Source of the DNA: Lepeophtheirus salmonis
Taxonomy: Eukaryota > Arthropoda > Copepoda > Siphonostomatoida > Caligidae
Direction of reading: 5' to 3'
Length of the DNA stretch: 64,000 nt
NCBI RefSeq assembly: GCF_016086655.4
Contig: NC_052131.2
Location: forward strand, 34,163,705 to 34,227,704
The notes beneath the pieces are model-generated. The model had not been told where the DNA came from and did not search any database. It was given only the letters and a program-made list of their open reading frames with translations. Position 1 is the stretch's first letter, and each line of letters starts with the position of its first letter. Position numbers and translations under genes: made by a program. This document shows, in pieces, positions 12,031 through 24,529 of this stretch.

Positions 12031-13984
12031 TTTTTAACACCGTTTTGTGTTTATATCTTAAGATGTAAATATCTAATCTGTTTTTTTATCATTTGATGTA
12101 TAATTTCGAATATTATTGTGTAATTCTTATTCCAATTACTTAAAAACTGATAACTTCTCCATCGAAATAGGTCTCAAAATAGTGGTTCTTGTCAAACTTA
12201 TGTACAAAAATAGAATTGTAGCATTCTAAAATGTGTCTTAAAGCATTCTTTGTCTAAAAGTACACACACAAAAAAAGGTTTTTAGATATCCATTTACCTA
12301 TTATTGGAGCTACTATATAGATAATACTGTATCATGACTAAAAAAAAGAGACGTTGTAGTATAAAATGGGCTTATTTACCTTGGTAATGAGGTCATTAGC
12401 ATTTTTGTTTAATAGGTCTAGAAAAAGTTTAAAATAAGTCAACAAATCTACAAAATGACCCTTCATACAGCCCAATCAAAATGACATTTTCCAGTGTCTT
12501 TCCAGGATTGAGAGTACAATAAATCAAAGAAAGCATAGGGACGGATATATAACTTAAGGCGATGTCACGTAATGGTGAAAGGGTTATGTTGTGCATGGCT
12601 TTACATTTTTCCTTCTATTACAAAAATTATACTCTTGGTAATTACGAGAAGAAAAAATTACATTGTACATGAGAACAAGGGTTCCTTCACTAAATAAATA
12701 TATCGATTACATGCATACATTTATGTTCATGTAAGGTTCTGTAGAATGTACATTGATCTCATGTAACTAAATCTTAATGAGATTTTTTGTTCTCAAAGTA
12801 AATATTGAAGGTTTTTTAAAAGAGATTGAGTAGATTAATAAGAATTTGACTTTCCTTAAATACACTTCTAGGGATTTGAGATAAAGAAAACGTAGCTTTG
12901 AAATATGTGATTTCGATTTGAATTAGTTTTAATTCTGAATTAGGAATTATATAAAACGACGTAATTATTAATATATCCTTGAAGCTTTAGTCTTAAAAAA
13001 ACACCCAAAAACTCCTGGTAGTTTGTCAATTCTTTCCGAATATGGAATTATAATCGAATAACTATTGAGAATTATTCACAACTTAAAAAAATCTGATTAT
13101 AATTAAACCAATGAACGTTCATAACACTGATGTTTGTGATGCAGCATCCTGATAAACATACGAACAGCTATCGTTGCATAGTCTGCATTTTTTTAACAAT
13201 TACTTCAATTAATATTTTAATTATATTTACTTTGGCAACGATACAAAGGAAAAAATTAGATTTTGCTTTTATTTTGATAATTGGTGATGAAAATTTTGTG
13301 TGTAATGGGCATGTAAAAAAAAAATCTATATGTTAACTTTGACAATTTAAAGAATGTTTTGGTGGAGATGACTTACGATCAGCTGTGACAAGGGATGAAG
13401 GGAAGAAGAAAATAAATATGCATATATGCAAGAATTACACAGATGTTGATCCCCAATTCTACTTATAGTCCAACAAACGAATGTTTGATCCGGGTTTGTA
13501 TATAATTATATGTTGTTGGAAAGGAAATTCACTTCTCAGAAATGATATAATAATGACAACTGAACTACTAAGGAAAAGAAAATTCATTCTACGGATTACC
13601 AATTCCAAAAAATAAATTGGCCAGCTAAAAAAAACACAAAATTGATATCATTAATATTAAATAACGAATTTTTTGATCAACTAAAGGCGATATTTTCCGT
13701 GTAAAATAGTTATCACATGAAAAAAAAATTGAATTAAAACAATCATGTAATGAATGTGTGAAGGAATTATTCATTTTTTTGCTATTAGGATAATTATCAG
13801 ATTCAAAATTGATTTAGTAGGAACAAAATAAAAATTGAGACACAGGTATATCCAGGTTACTTCTAATCATTCTACACATTTTTCTGAGAATCCAAAATAT
13901 GATGGTGATGCTTGTCTACTTTATGCATTTTTGAATCAAAATAAAGATAAAATTGTATTTGTCAAAGGTAAGAGTAAATATGCA
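12031..13984. other. AT-rich stretch, no gene seen
   Basis: No coding region or repeat within the window is recognised. A 68-codon frame at 13130-13336 has no domain. Confidence 0.5.
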
Positions 13985-14225
13985 TTTTAAACATTTTTCT
14001 TTATTTTCAATCAAACATTATTCAAAAGCACAAACAAATAACGTAAAAAGTTGCTTAATATTATAAATTAAGCATTTTAATTATATAAATAAATGAAGCA
14101 AATACATATTCAAACAACTAAACTGTCTTTAACACAAAACTTTGTTGATTTCAAACAATTCCAAGAGTTTTATAAGTTTACTTTTAAGTTATTTTGTATG
14201 TTTGAAGCTAACTACAATAAATTTT
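13985..14225 (+). repeat. Dispersed repeat family D, copy 1
   Basis: It aligns with 20415-20650. Shared words in order are AATCAAAC with ATTCAAAAG, GAAGCAAATACAT (GGAGCAAATACAT in copy 2), ACTAAACTG or ACTAAATTG, CTTTAACACAAAACTT, GATTTC and AAGAGTTT. No protein is apparent. Confidence 0.7.
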
Positions 14226-15044
14226 TTTTGTGACAATTTCTCGTTGGATCAATTTTACTTTCAAGAATTTTCCTTCAGGCTATATTCCTCCTAGGGCTAT
14301 TTTCCCTGGGAACATATTTTTTATGTTGATCAAAATATATTATGAAATCATAATAAAAATTAATATAAAAATTTAATTATTATTATAAACGGCAATTTAA
14401 AAATCTCAGATTAAGAACAAAAAACATTATTATTTCAATAGTAGATACAAAACATTAGCAACTTCTTTTTTTTTATCTGCAGTCAATTTTCTACTTCTCA
14501 TTCTCAGTGTTATCAAAAACGTTGACAAGTTAAATACTAATTACGAGTTTTGAGCTGTAAGCTATTACAAGATGAAGAATACCCCCAGAGTTGGGAAGAG
14601 TAGACTACTTTCAACAAGTGTTGTTGGGTATACCGGTATTATAGCTGTACTGGGTACTGACACATTTAAAACAATGTAATACTAAATTACTTCATTACGT
14701 TAAATTAAAATGGATCCCCAATGAAATTTTGACCCTTAACACAAACAAAATTACCTTACAAAAAGTAAGAATAACATTTTTTTTAAAGCTATGCTATTTC
14801 TATGTTTGCCCCCACAATAAACCTATGTTCAGCCTACACCTATGTTATTGCATGTTAAAAAAACACGCTTTTGTTATGTATTTATCTTTAAATAAGTATC
14901 AAAAAGTACTGAAATACAAATATCTATACTGGTAACGGAATATAAATATTATAATCAAGACAACGCCACTACGAACTTCAAGTTAACTTTGTACCTATGA
15001 TCATTCTCTTTTTGAAGGAATAATTAAGTTGCAATAGAGATTGT
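14226..15044. other. AT-rich stretch, no gene seen
   Basis: No conserved frame or repeat is seen. A short GC-richer patch lies around 14580-14650. Confidence 0.5.
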
Positions 15045-15380
15045 TATGTATTGTAATATATTGAAGGTTGGGCATTTCGTAAAGCGTGAGGAAAAGATGG
15101 GAGCTATACTTATGATAATCTGGAATTAAAACCCTTTTTACCATCAGTTCCCTGACCAATGATTTTAGGGGGATCTAGTTAATTATTATTATGTATAGAG
15201 AGGTGAACATTCTACATTTACATTAACAATATTGCGGAAAAAATATTGTAAATTTTATTTAAGCACATGTATCATTAATTTATTAAGTATTTTCTTTCAA
15301 AAAATCATTTAAAGTATGCATAAATTTATTATTCAGTGATATGTGTCAACACTTCAAAGATTTGTTAAATAACGAACAAA
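15045..15380 (+). repeat. Dispersed repeat family E, copy 1, possibly once coding
   Basis: It aligns with 24530-24900. In one frame from about 15076 it reads FRKA, a stop, then GSYTYDNLELKPFLPSVP. The other copy reads FRKLREEGGSKTYDSPEVKP in its matching frame. Conservation at the amino-acid level, with substitutions falling as codons, suggests both came from an ancestral coding segment. I do not recognise the family. Confidence 0.55.
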
Positions 15381-16345
15381 AATAAAAGTCATGGCGCACG
15401 AAACAGTCTTGTTTCTTTTCCAGTGTTAAAACTACTATTTTTCTCGACGTTTTTCCCATCTATAGTTTATCATAAAAAGAGTAAGTGAGAACTGTTTTAT
15501 CTCCTTATCTATATAAATTAAATGTGCTAATAATTGCAGAGGATTGAGGGTATAAAATATTTTTAGTACACTTTTTAAATGTACTACAAATATTATTCAG
15601 AACGTTATTGTTTATTATTTTTTGTGAAAACAACATTTTATCAAAATTATATTTTAAAAACTTTATAAATAATCAGATAGACGTCAATTCAAAGTATATT
15701 CACAAGCACATGAATAAAGATTGATTTATTTTTTATCATTTTTTCTATTTCAGAGAAACAAAGAGATGTGTTTAAATATAATAACCTAAAATGTTTTAAT
15801 TTTGTGTGTTTTCAAGGTAACATATACGAATATCAAATTTGTAGAACATTTTAACACATTTTCAACCTATGTATACAAATATTAGATAGGTATAAATATG
15901 GGCGAAGGCTTGTTTTATTTTATTTTGAGTGGATTATGCTATGTAGTTGTTGTTGTTTCCAAAAAATAAATCATATTTTTATAGGTACGTATATGTACAT
16001 TTAAGAACAGGGCTTAAATATACATACATAAATGTTTCTTATGAGGTGGGTACGTCTAACATAAATATATATATTATTATCTCCCTGTGTACGTGTATCC
16101 ATACAAAGCACATCATTTTTTCAGAGTACAGATGTTTACTGTATACATATATGTCATATTTATTTGTTTTGTATATATCAGTTGTTTATTTTCTAATGGA
16201 GGACTTGAACGAGACAGCACATTTGTCTGCCTTTTTTTTAAGGCTACAAATAAATTCGATTTGTAAATGGGGAGATTTTAAAAACACATCAGCAGACTCA
16301 ATTCCCTTCGCATAGCGGTATTATAAAGACAATGGGATGGGAACG
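15381..16345. other. AT-rich stretch, no gene seen
   Basis: The longest frame here (15947-16315, 122 codons) is rich in Tyr, Ile, Leu and Ser from TAT/ATA/CAT runs and shows no domain or start context. I do not support it as a gene. Confidence 0.45.
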
Positions 16346-16560
16346 TTTGTGAACATTCCTTTTTATAATCCGGTTATTGAATTGGATATAAAAGAAACCC
16401 CTAAAATATAACGTATCTAATAACATCATAAACAGTCGAAAGATTATAATAATTATGTCCTTCAAATTTTTATCATTTTTTTTTTAGCTTTTCCTTCACT
16501 TTTTCCAGGTGTAAACATCAATTAAAATCCTAAAAATACTTTAATCGATATATGACATTG
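16346..16560 (+). repeat. Dispersed repeat family G, copy 1
   Basis: It matches 60785-60960: both contain GTGAACAT, then TTTTTATAATCCGGTTA, and further on AACATCAATTAAAAT (AATATCAATTGAAAT in copy 2) followed by AATAC. Spacing between the conserved blocks is similar. Confidence 0.6.
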
Positions 16561-16733
16561 AGAAAAATCAATCTTAGAAACATAGGTTGCGATGTTAACC
16601 GGATATAATTTTTTTACTCTTATTATAAGCATTAATTTTTATAATTGATACAAATTTCCTTAAAAACCATTTCCTTATGCAAATTTTGGAAACAAATAAT
16701 TACGCATAAGTTTTGCGGATGTTGTGTGTAATA

Positions 16734-17575
16734 TACAAGGTTGTTCTGCAAAACATGGACTGTTAATTTATTTTAATGTTATCATTAATATAAAAATGTT
16801 GTTTGATTATTGTTTGCATTATGCTTCAATATTCCATTGTACATAAATAATACTAAAGATTTCTTCATCATTAAACAGCGCATCTCAGATCTCTTAGATG
16901 CTGAAGCTTAAGTGGTGAGGATAATGGACACGTTGAAGTGTTCCAGGAGCCCTGTTTTCAAGGTCGCCCAAGACGAAGGATGATGGAAAAGACCTCTAGA
17001 AGAAAGCAGGAAGTGAAGGGCACAATTTAAAGAGAGTTCTTGTGAACATTAGAGAAGAATATCAAGAAGGACCCTATCTAACCGATGAATCGCCTCCCCT
17101 ACAACTTATCTGTGGCTGCTAATAACATCAAGAGGGCCGTGAAGGGCAACTTGCTATAGTTATCATACATGAAGACACCATGCCAAATTCTGACAGAGGG
17201 TTTGAGTACCAGGAGGAGAGATGAAGAGATGGGCCCTATTTCTCGTCAGATTGGAACCCACTAAACTTTGCTGTGTGGGGCACTTTGCAGAGGCTTACCA
17301 ACAAAACTCAACAACCAAACGTGGATTCACTTACGGCTGTATAGTGCCTTTGTCGGACAACTTGTCTGATGAGTATGTCATCAACTCCTGCAAGGCATTC
17401 CGGAGAAGACTAAAGACTGTGATTGATGCTCAAGGTGGCCAAATTGAGTGACCAAGTTTGCAAATGCATTGCTTAAAAAGTTGGGTAAGAATTTTTATTT
17501 TTACTATATTTTGGAAATTAAAAATTATTTAAGTATTTTTAAAATAACCTCACGAGTCCAAGTACCCTGCCTGTA
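16734..17575 (+). mobile_element. Degenerate mariner-type element, internally deleted
   Basis: The left end (TACAAGG ... GCAAAACATGGACTGT) matches a solitary terminus at 52887 (TACAGGG ... GCAAAACGTGGACTGT), so it is a true element end. The right end, reverse complemented, reads TACAGGC ... TACTTGGACT and is a weaker match. TA dinucleotides lie at both ends. At roughly 0.84 kb it is shorter than the usual 1.2-1.4 kb for mariner, in line with the missing middle of the transposase. Confidence 0.65.
16876..17451 (+). pseudogene. Mariner-type transposase relic, N- and C-terminal parts
   Basis: Transposases of this family cut and paste the element at TA sites. Here the N-terminal helix-turn-helix region reads in pieces (ISDLLDAEA, stop, RIMDTLKCSRSPVFKVAQDE), followed by a second DNA-binding segment (PYNLSVAANNIKRAV) near 17100-17145. 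The catalytic core is missing. The frame resumes near 17235 as SSDWNPLNFAVWGTLQRLTN and shifts again before SDEYVINSCKAFRRRLKTVI, which ends with the usual C-terminal GGQIE at 17451. The last catalytic Asp of the DxNPLD motif reads Asn. Stops and frameshifts make it non-functional. The family call is confident; the subfamily is not. Confidence 0.8.
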
Positions 17576-17599
17576 TATAATATTAACTACAATATTACA

Positions 17600-17910
17600 T
17601 TTATTTAGCTTCTGTAGTACTTAACATTGAAAAGAAGAGTCCAATGAAAAAACAAACAAAAGAACGACTATTACGCGGGTTTAGTTAATTAAATTCACAA
17701 AATCTCGATTAATAATTTCTAAATATACGATTAAATCTAAAAATGGAAATATCAATATAAATAAAGATTTTTATATAAGGATATTTAATATTTCAGGAGT
17801 ATATTGAAAAGTTTTGTCAATAAAATACAGATTCAAAGGAATAAGAAACATTCATATAAATCTTGGGCTTTATAATATACTAGTTCACTAACAGAAGATT
17901 AAAGGTATAT
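17600..17910 (+). repeat. Dispersed repeat family B copy
   Basis: It contains AAGAACGACT, TTAATTAAATT, CTCGATTA and the diagnostic block GTATATTGAAAAG followed by TTGTCAATAAAATACAGATTC, TCTTGGG and TTCACTAA, in the same order as copies at 51.0, 57.9 and 61.2 kb. It begins right after the mariner element at 17575. Confidence 0.65.
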
Positions 17911-19035
17911 TTTTGTTATGATTGACAAAGAATTGAAATATCGATACCAATTTCGGTTAAAAATATTGATATTGTGATAATACCACCACAGACTCAGATG
18001 TCAACAAAATCTTGGTTATTTTAAAAATCTTAATTCTACATATTTTTATCATTCTTGTAGAAGGTAATTAAAGTGTTAATCATAAATATGTCTTAATTTG
18101 ATATGTGTCTAGTCTGGATTTACATAGTTTTTGTAGTTTAATACTTATTATAGGATTTCGAGTAATTTTTTTGAGGGAGAAGCAAAAATTTGGAAATAGA
18201 ATTACTTTCTAAACAAACCTTAATTTTATTAGAGAAATATGCTTACATTTGATTTGGGAAGATCCCATCCAGAAAAATAGGATAGTAAACGTATAAAAAA
18301 ATAGAATTTTTTTTGGAAGTGAAAGTTGCTTATGTATTTTACTTTCAAATCTACAAGGAACTAGCATAATATTTTAAGTTCCGTAGTACAATTGATTGAA
18401 TTTGAATCTAGTACTAATAGAAATCGTATCTATTCATAACTAATCAATGTGAGGAAAGAAAGCTATTAGTTAGATCGAAAAGTGTATATATATATAAATT
18501 CATTTGGAAAATAATTAGGCACTATAAAACCAAGGCTCTGTATTTCTTTAGGACTTAATAAAAGGTCAAATAAACAAAATTTTGATTGGTCTTTACGTAT
18601 ATATATTTAAATAAATAACTAACAAAAAAATTATTTATCATAAACAATTTTTGAATTAGAATTAACACACCAAGATTGATTCAAATGCTTCTTATTTAAT
18701 CAAATTACATTTTATCCCCAATACCTTTGAATCAGTTTATCTATATACGGAAGTATTGATTCATCTTGATAATACCATGTTTAATATTTATTCGTAGATT
18801 TTGCTGTTTTTGAATGATGATTATTCGATAAGTTGTTTACCTTAAAATCGTTCCTTTTATTTTATTTTCATATTCATTCAAGTATTTTTATCACTTAAAA
18901 ATATATTTAAATGTGGAAAATGGATTGAAATTTAAATAAAAATGATACAAAATTTAATCGTTGTAATTATGAAAATCGTCCAACATTGTTTATCATATAT
19001 TTTAATAAGTTTTATTTTTTGGATTTCATTTCACC
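17911..19035. other. AT-rich stretch, no gene seen
   Basis: No gene or repeat within the window is recognised. Confidence 0.5.
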
Positions 19036-19596
19036 TACTGGGTAAAGAAAAAGTAATGACACCTTCTAATAATACTGTTTTGAATAGGTGTTGTTGATCA
19101 AATCCTAAAGTTCCTATTATTTTTGAAAAGCTTAGATTCTAAGGCTTTGATTGATGTACATTATGTAAACAAAAATTCTGAATAAGTTGCGATGGAGGCA
19201 AGAAGAGCCATCATAGGCAATTTCATACGCACCTGGAGGACCACCACGTACATCCTGAAGGCCATAAACGTCAACAAGGCCATGTGGCCTGTCGTGTCAG
19301 AAATCTTTTGGCTGATCGGAATAACCTTAAGGACAAACCCAAGAGTGGAAGGGCCACCACAGTTAAGCCTGAAGACTTCATAGTTGCCTTTAAGGCCAGC
19401 CCAACGATGAAGATGTCATAGTAAGCCAAAAAGAAGAAAGTGTATTGGTCAACTATCTTAAGGCTTATAGTGGCCAGATTTAAAACTATTGTGCATTATT
19501 ATTATGTAAATTTGTTGAATAAATTTTTGTATTTACAAAATCATCCTGATCAATTATGAGTATTTTACTGACTCATTACTTTTTCTACACACGGTA
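19036..19596 (+). mobile_element. Internally deleted mariner-type element with both TIRs
   Basis: Left end TACTGGGTAAAGAAAAAGTA and the reverse complement of the right end TACCGTGTGTAGAAAAAGTA share AGAAAAAGTAATGA, with TA at both outer edges (19036-19037 and 19595-19596). At about 560 bases it is far too short for a full transposase, so it is a non-autonomous deletion derivative. Confidence 0.8.
19192..19440 (+). pseudogene. Mariner-type transposase relic, N-terminal DNA-binding part
   Basis: The frame starts MEARRAIIGN at ATG 19192 and continues as a helix-turn-helix (RTTTYILKAINVNKA). A frameshift near 19290 moves the homology to another frame, which reads LKDKPKSGRATTVKPEDFIV and then AFKASPTMKMS, stop, AKKKKV. 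This order (first HTH, basic GR-rich linker, second HTH) is the normal N-terminal half of a mariner transposase. The catalytic domain is absent, so the relic cannot transpose, but the shape suggests an old bipartite TIR-binding domain. Confidence 0.8.
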
Positions 19597-20414
19597 GTTC
19601 ATTAACCACCTTATATAAATGATGTTCACTAATGGAATATTAATAAAATGGAAAGACAAGGTTCAATCTAAAAAATACACTGTCTAGAATATGATGTCAC
19701 TAGTCTACCGTGAATCTAAAAAAAAAAGTAATCGTTTTATATATATATAAGTGTAAATTAAGAAGTTTACCCCATAATGTTATACGTATCAAATTTAATA
19801 CATGATACTTTGAATCTTCAACGTAAACCAGTCTACAACTTTTTGACTCACAAACTTCATGGATGAAATTATAAATATATGATCGATTAATTGAAAAAAT
19901 GCAATTTTTTTTTATATTTCCCGTTTCAAACGTATTGTATTATCACAAAAGTGGAACAACTCTTTTTTTTTTTGATAAATTATCAATAAAATTTTAGTAG
20001 TGACATATGAAGAAAATGGTACAAGGGAAATTGACCAAAGAGAAATTTAGAAATTTCCCAGAAGAGGGTTATTACCTTAGGTAGGACATATAAAAAAAAA
20101 TTTCAAGAGGGGTAAGATTTTAAAGGAGGTATTAATTTATAATCTCCAATAAAAGTTATCTTTCTTAGGAAAAGAAAAAATCCTGAAAAAAAAGGACGGA
20201 GAAGAATTTTCCGGAGAGCAAGAATACTACAACTTCCTTATCTAGAGGTTCTTTAGTTTCCAAACATGTAGGAGGATTCACTTCCATTTGTGAAAATGAT
20301 GCTTTTTGTAGAAAAATTGGGGTTTATAAACACTTTTTATTATATTTAGTATAAATTTACTTTTAGCTATAATTGACCAATTATATAAACATAAACTCGA
20401 CCTCGTTTTGTTAA
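19597..20414. other. Noncoding stretch with purine-rich segment
   Basis: No gene is seen. A purine-rich segment runs from about 20030 to 20240 with many GAA, AGG and AAA words. Confidence 0.45.
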
Positions 20415-20650
20415 AGGTAACTAAGAATTATCACCATTTACCTTTCTTTTTAATCAAACGCTATTCAAAAGAAAAAAACAACAATTAAATGATGCATTTT
20501 GTAAGTTAAGCGCCTCTTAATGATGAAGGTAAACGGAGCAAATACATTTTCTAAAAACTAAATTGCCTTTAACACAAAACTTCGATGATTTCAGGCAATT
20601 TCAAGAGTTTCATAGGTTTAGTTAAAAGTAACTTTTTGGTGATAATATTC
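20415..20650 (+). repeat. Dispersed repeat family D, copy 2
   Basis: Partner of 13985-14225 in the same orientation. The best conserved part is 20535-20620, with GGAGCAAATACAT and CTTTAACACAAAACTTCG. Confidence 0.7.
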
Positions 20651-22306
20651 GGCCTTTCCAATTTTCCTAATACCAAAGAAAAATAATTCTTTTATTATAT
20701 AAAATTATCACTTAACTGCTTAGGAAAAAAATTACATTAAAAAATATTAAAATTCTTAGATTTTCAAAAAAACAAATAATGTTGTTTCTAGACATGGACG
20801 AAGATTCTTATATCATAAAATTAGAAAATTTTGACCCCCATGAATGGAGTGGACGCCAAGAATACATGCCATAGCCCATTCAGAGGACATCCTTTCAGGA
20901 TTTTGCATATTCATCACTCTAAATATTGAACGAACCACATTGAAAATGACTAATTTGAAAGGCCTTAGAAGATATCACAAAGATTGGACAGCCCGTGATT
21001 AGACTGAATTTCAAGCCTACATTTTATTATTGGTATTCGTATATGTATATCGATCTTTTGGTGAGACTACTCCTTCTCTTTGGAACGCAGAGAGTAGTAT
21101 GTTAATTTTTAAGGCTATAATGGCGTTGAAAGACTTCCAGACATACTCAATTATATCAATTTCGCATCTCCGAAAAAGACTGTAAAACAACATGTTCATA
21201 ATCAAAATATAAAAAATACAACTGTAAAGCCAAAACTTGCATTGTTGTATAAAGCTTTGTTTTAAATTTTCAATTATGTTTTTCATTAGTTTTATTAATA
21301 AATTATAGAAATATACGAAAAATGTATGCGTCGTATAATTATGTTTGGTTTTTATAGTAATTTTTTATATGGAATTATTTAAATCAAAAATTAGTTATTA
21401 TACTGTTAATTCATCTTATAAAATATAATTTATCATAAACTTAAAACAAATACTATGTTTATAATAAATATTTAAGAGTAGGTCATTTTGACACGTCATA
21501 CAAGAGGTGTATATTAAAAGTAAAGACGACATAAGGGTTAAACGAATGTCTTTTATTTTCTTATTTATAAAAGGGTTCAAAAATGAAAGTTAAATATATA
21601 TATATCGATCATATATCTGCACAATATTACTTCTATAATTCAATTAAGGACATGATTGATTTGTCACTTGCTTTAATTAAAAATGAAAGCTCTCTTTCAG
21701 CAAATCAATATTAAATGTTTTATTTAAAAAATATGTTGACATTTTTCTCCCTTAGAGGTAAAATAAATTATCCAAACTGCACAAAATGTTCATTAGCTTA
21801 GTTGTACTAAAATTAAACTTGAAATTGGATAGCCAAATGAAGTGACTTAAAAAATTTTGGTGTTATATTTCCTAAATTAAGACTTTTTTCGCCCTTTGTA
21901 ATCATTTAAATTTGAATGAAAAACTCTCTTTGACATATTAAAATAATACCTTTTAGAAAATCGGGCAAAACACGGTACTTCAAAATATTTTGAAGACTTG
22001 ATGTTTTACATACTTCTACTAGAAGTTGAGATGTCAATGAATATATTTGGCTCGTCAACACAAAAGCAAACAATTTCTTTTTAAAGAAGCCTGGATTTTA
22101 TTTGTGTTCTTCTACTAATTTTCCTCCAGCACTATTAATATATTATCGAAGTCGTCAGAAATTGCCCGTAAAGTTAATAAAATCTCAAGCTCAAAATGAA
22201 AAGAAAAATAGTATTATTATATTGGAAATACAACTTCTGGCCCATACGGTCACCCCCCCCATACAGTCACATAAATCAAACAAATTCTCAATATATTGTT
22301 CATCAT
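20651..22306. other. AT-rich stretch, no gene seen
   Basis: Nothing beyond low-complexity AT sequence, with TA runs at about 21595-21605. Frames at 21017-21286 (minus) and 22102-22356 (plus) show no domain. A C8 run lies at about 22252. Confidence 0.5.
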
Positions 22307-22335
22307 GGGTTGGGGGTGGGGTGTGGGTTGTGGGG
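22307..22335 (+). other. G-rich tract with G-quadruplex potential
   Basis: Five runs of three to five G (GGG, GGGGG, GGGG, GGG, GGGG) separated by loops of one to three bases lie within 29 bases. That meets the usual four-run pattern for an intramolecular G-quadruplex and is striking in such AT-rich DNA. Function is unknown. Confidence 0.75.
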
Positions 22336-24529
22336 AGAGGTATATTGAAGAAGTAGCATATATATAAATTGGACATTTTCATCATTTTCTTGATGCTTGT
22401 TCAATATTGTTTTTTTGTTGACGTACCATATATGAACAAAAGATTACAAGAAACGGAAATTAGGTCAAGGAATGTGGGTATTGTATATATATTCATTAAT
22501 TCCAATAGTCAACTAAAATTTTAAAAAAACAAGAACGTTTACTTATTAAAATTATCAATATAAACTTTTTTTATTCCCATAAAAAATGTGAATACAAATT
22601 TTCAAGAAAAAAACTTTCATTAATACTAAATAGCTATGATACTTTTGATAGTGATTCTGATAGCATGTCTTTCAATAATGAATCCTTTGAAACAATGGTT
22701 TACTAATTACACTAGTTAAAAATTATTTTCCCTCGGATGGAGAAGGGTGTGTTCCTCATTGTTTTTACCTCAAGAAACATAAGAATATCCTTTATATTCC
22801 AAAATGTATGTTTTTGTGGCATACAATGAACAACATTTTATATGTTATCATGAAGCATTGATATTTTAATCAATATACATATCTATTTTTTCAAGCATAA
22901 ATCTTAAATAACATTTGGAATATTGATGTTTGTAAAGTTATCTTCTTCAGAGAATGAAGAAATTTTTGGTTATAAATGTCATTATCCTGCTTTTGCATCT
23001 CAAAGTAAATGCAGGGAAATATTAAAATTTTGTTGACTAATGTTATTTGCGTTTAGTTCATTATTGAATAATGAAATTTTACCATTTGACAAATTAAAAT
23101 ATATTTTTTAGTCAATTGTTAGTTTCCTTCTAATATACAAAGAGCTATAAATGTTTTTTCATGGAGAATTTTGCGTTTTGTTGTATCCTTGAAAAAAAAA
23201 CTTACTTTGTAAATTTTCTTTAAAACATAAAATAGATCACAACTTTTTCTTAGCGAAAATAAATCACAAATTTTCTATCAGACACATGCCATAAATTTTT
23301 ACTAACTGATCCTTCAACGATGATATTTTTTTGGCCTCGTGAAAAATTATTCTCTTCTCAATACTTTCCCTTCTCCTGCTTTTTCTTTCTCTTCATTTTC
23401 GTCTACTTACTCTCATCTTAGTATAAACAAAATTACCCTTTTCCTTTCAAAAATGAGGCGCTTTTACCTTGAGTGTAAGTAAGCACCGTGTTGAAGGGAA
23501 ATTATACCGTATACATGGTCATCTGTATATATAAACACTAGAGTGTACCGATAATGACAAAAAATGGGAATTTTGTAGCAGAATATATTTTTTATTTGGC
23601 ATTTTATTTATCTAATCAAGATAATAACCATCGTTAAAGGTCATTCATGACGCTTTTTGATTTGAAAATCTTTCAAAAAGTCAAACAAATTTAATTAAAA
23701 ACTACATTATAAAACATAAAGAAGATATAATAATACATTAATACATGCGCGCAATATGCAGAACAAAAATAATATCACTCGACCTCCCCCCCCTCCGAAA
23801 AAAGATTACGGTGTTGATAATTTTTAGTACTAATGATGAAGGCTAACAACGCCCCTGATTTGCATCATATTTCGGACAAAAATACTTATAACAAAAGGGA
23901 AACAAATTAGAGCAAAGTTGTTGTAAGTATGTTGAATTATATACTTCTTAACTACAACACTTGATTAAATATATATCCGTTATGTATATTTATTAGGATA
24001 TTTTGAAACATAATATGATTATTTTCTTGTTGAAATAAATTAAGAGCAAAATAAAAAATATTATCTCATACCAAGTTCCTAACTTTTGCCATAACTATAC
24101 ATTTTAACAAAGACTTAAATGTTTTTTGTTTGTTCTTTTCAAAGAGGGATTATTATCCCTAAAAATTCTTTTAAGTGTATTATTTATTTTTTTAAGGTCA
24201 TTTATGTAATAATAAAAAGGATAAATATCTATGGACAAATCGATTTTACTTTCTTTTATATTGAATTTAATATAAACATGTAAGTATAAATCGTAAATAT
24301 TTTCAGTATAAAAAAAAGAAACCGAAAATATTATTGTAAGCATTACAGAGTTCAACAAGTATTTACACATATAACGCTCCAAGAAATAATTTATGTTAAT
24401 CTTCACCATTCATGAACACACATATTCCTGGATTCATTCTATTGTTTGAATGTTTTCTGTTATCGAGAAGTAAAAAAATAATTATAACAGCTTCAGAAAA
24501 TAAAAATAAGAAACTCTCCATGTTGCAAA
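22336..24529. other. AT-rich stretch, no gene seen
   Basis: No gene is recognised. A short frame near 22635-22700 reads as acidic and Ser-rich (YDTFDSDSDSMSFNNESF) but has no further support. A C-rich patch (CTCCCCCCCCTCC) lies at about 23784-23796. Confidence 0.45.

Noticed and set aside
15947..16315. 122-codon plus-strand frame
   Set aside because: Composition is what TAT/ATA/CAT repeats give by translation; no domain, no start context, no conservation evidence.
22102..22385. Overlapping frames on both strands around the G-rich tract
   Set aside because: The Gly/Val/Trp and Thr/Pro stretches are direct translations of the low-complexity G-rich tract.
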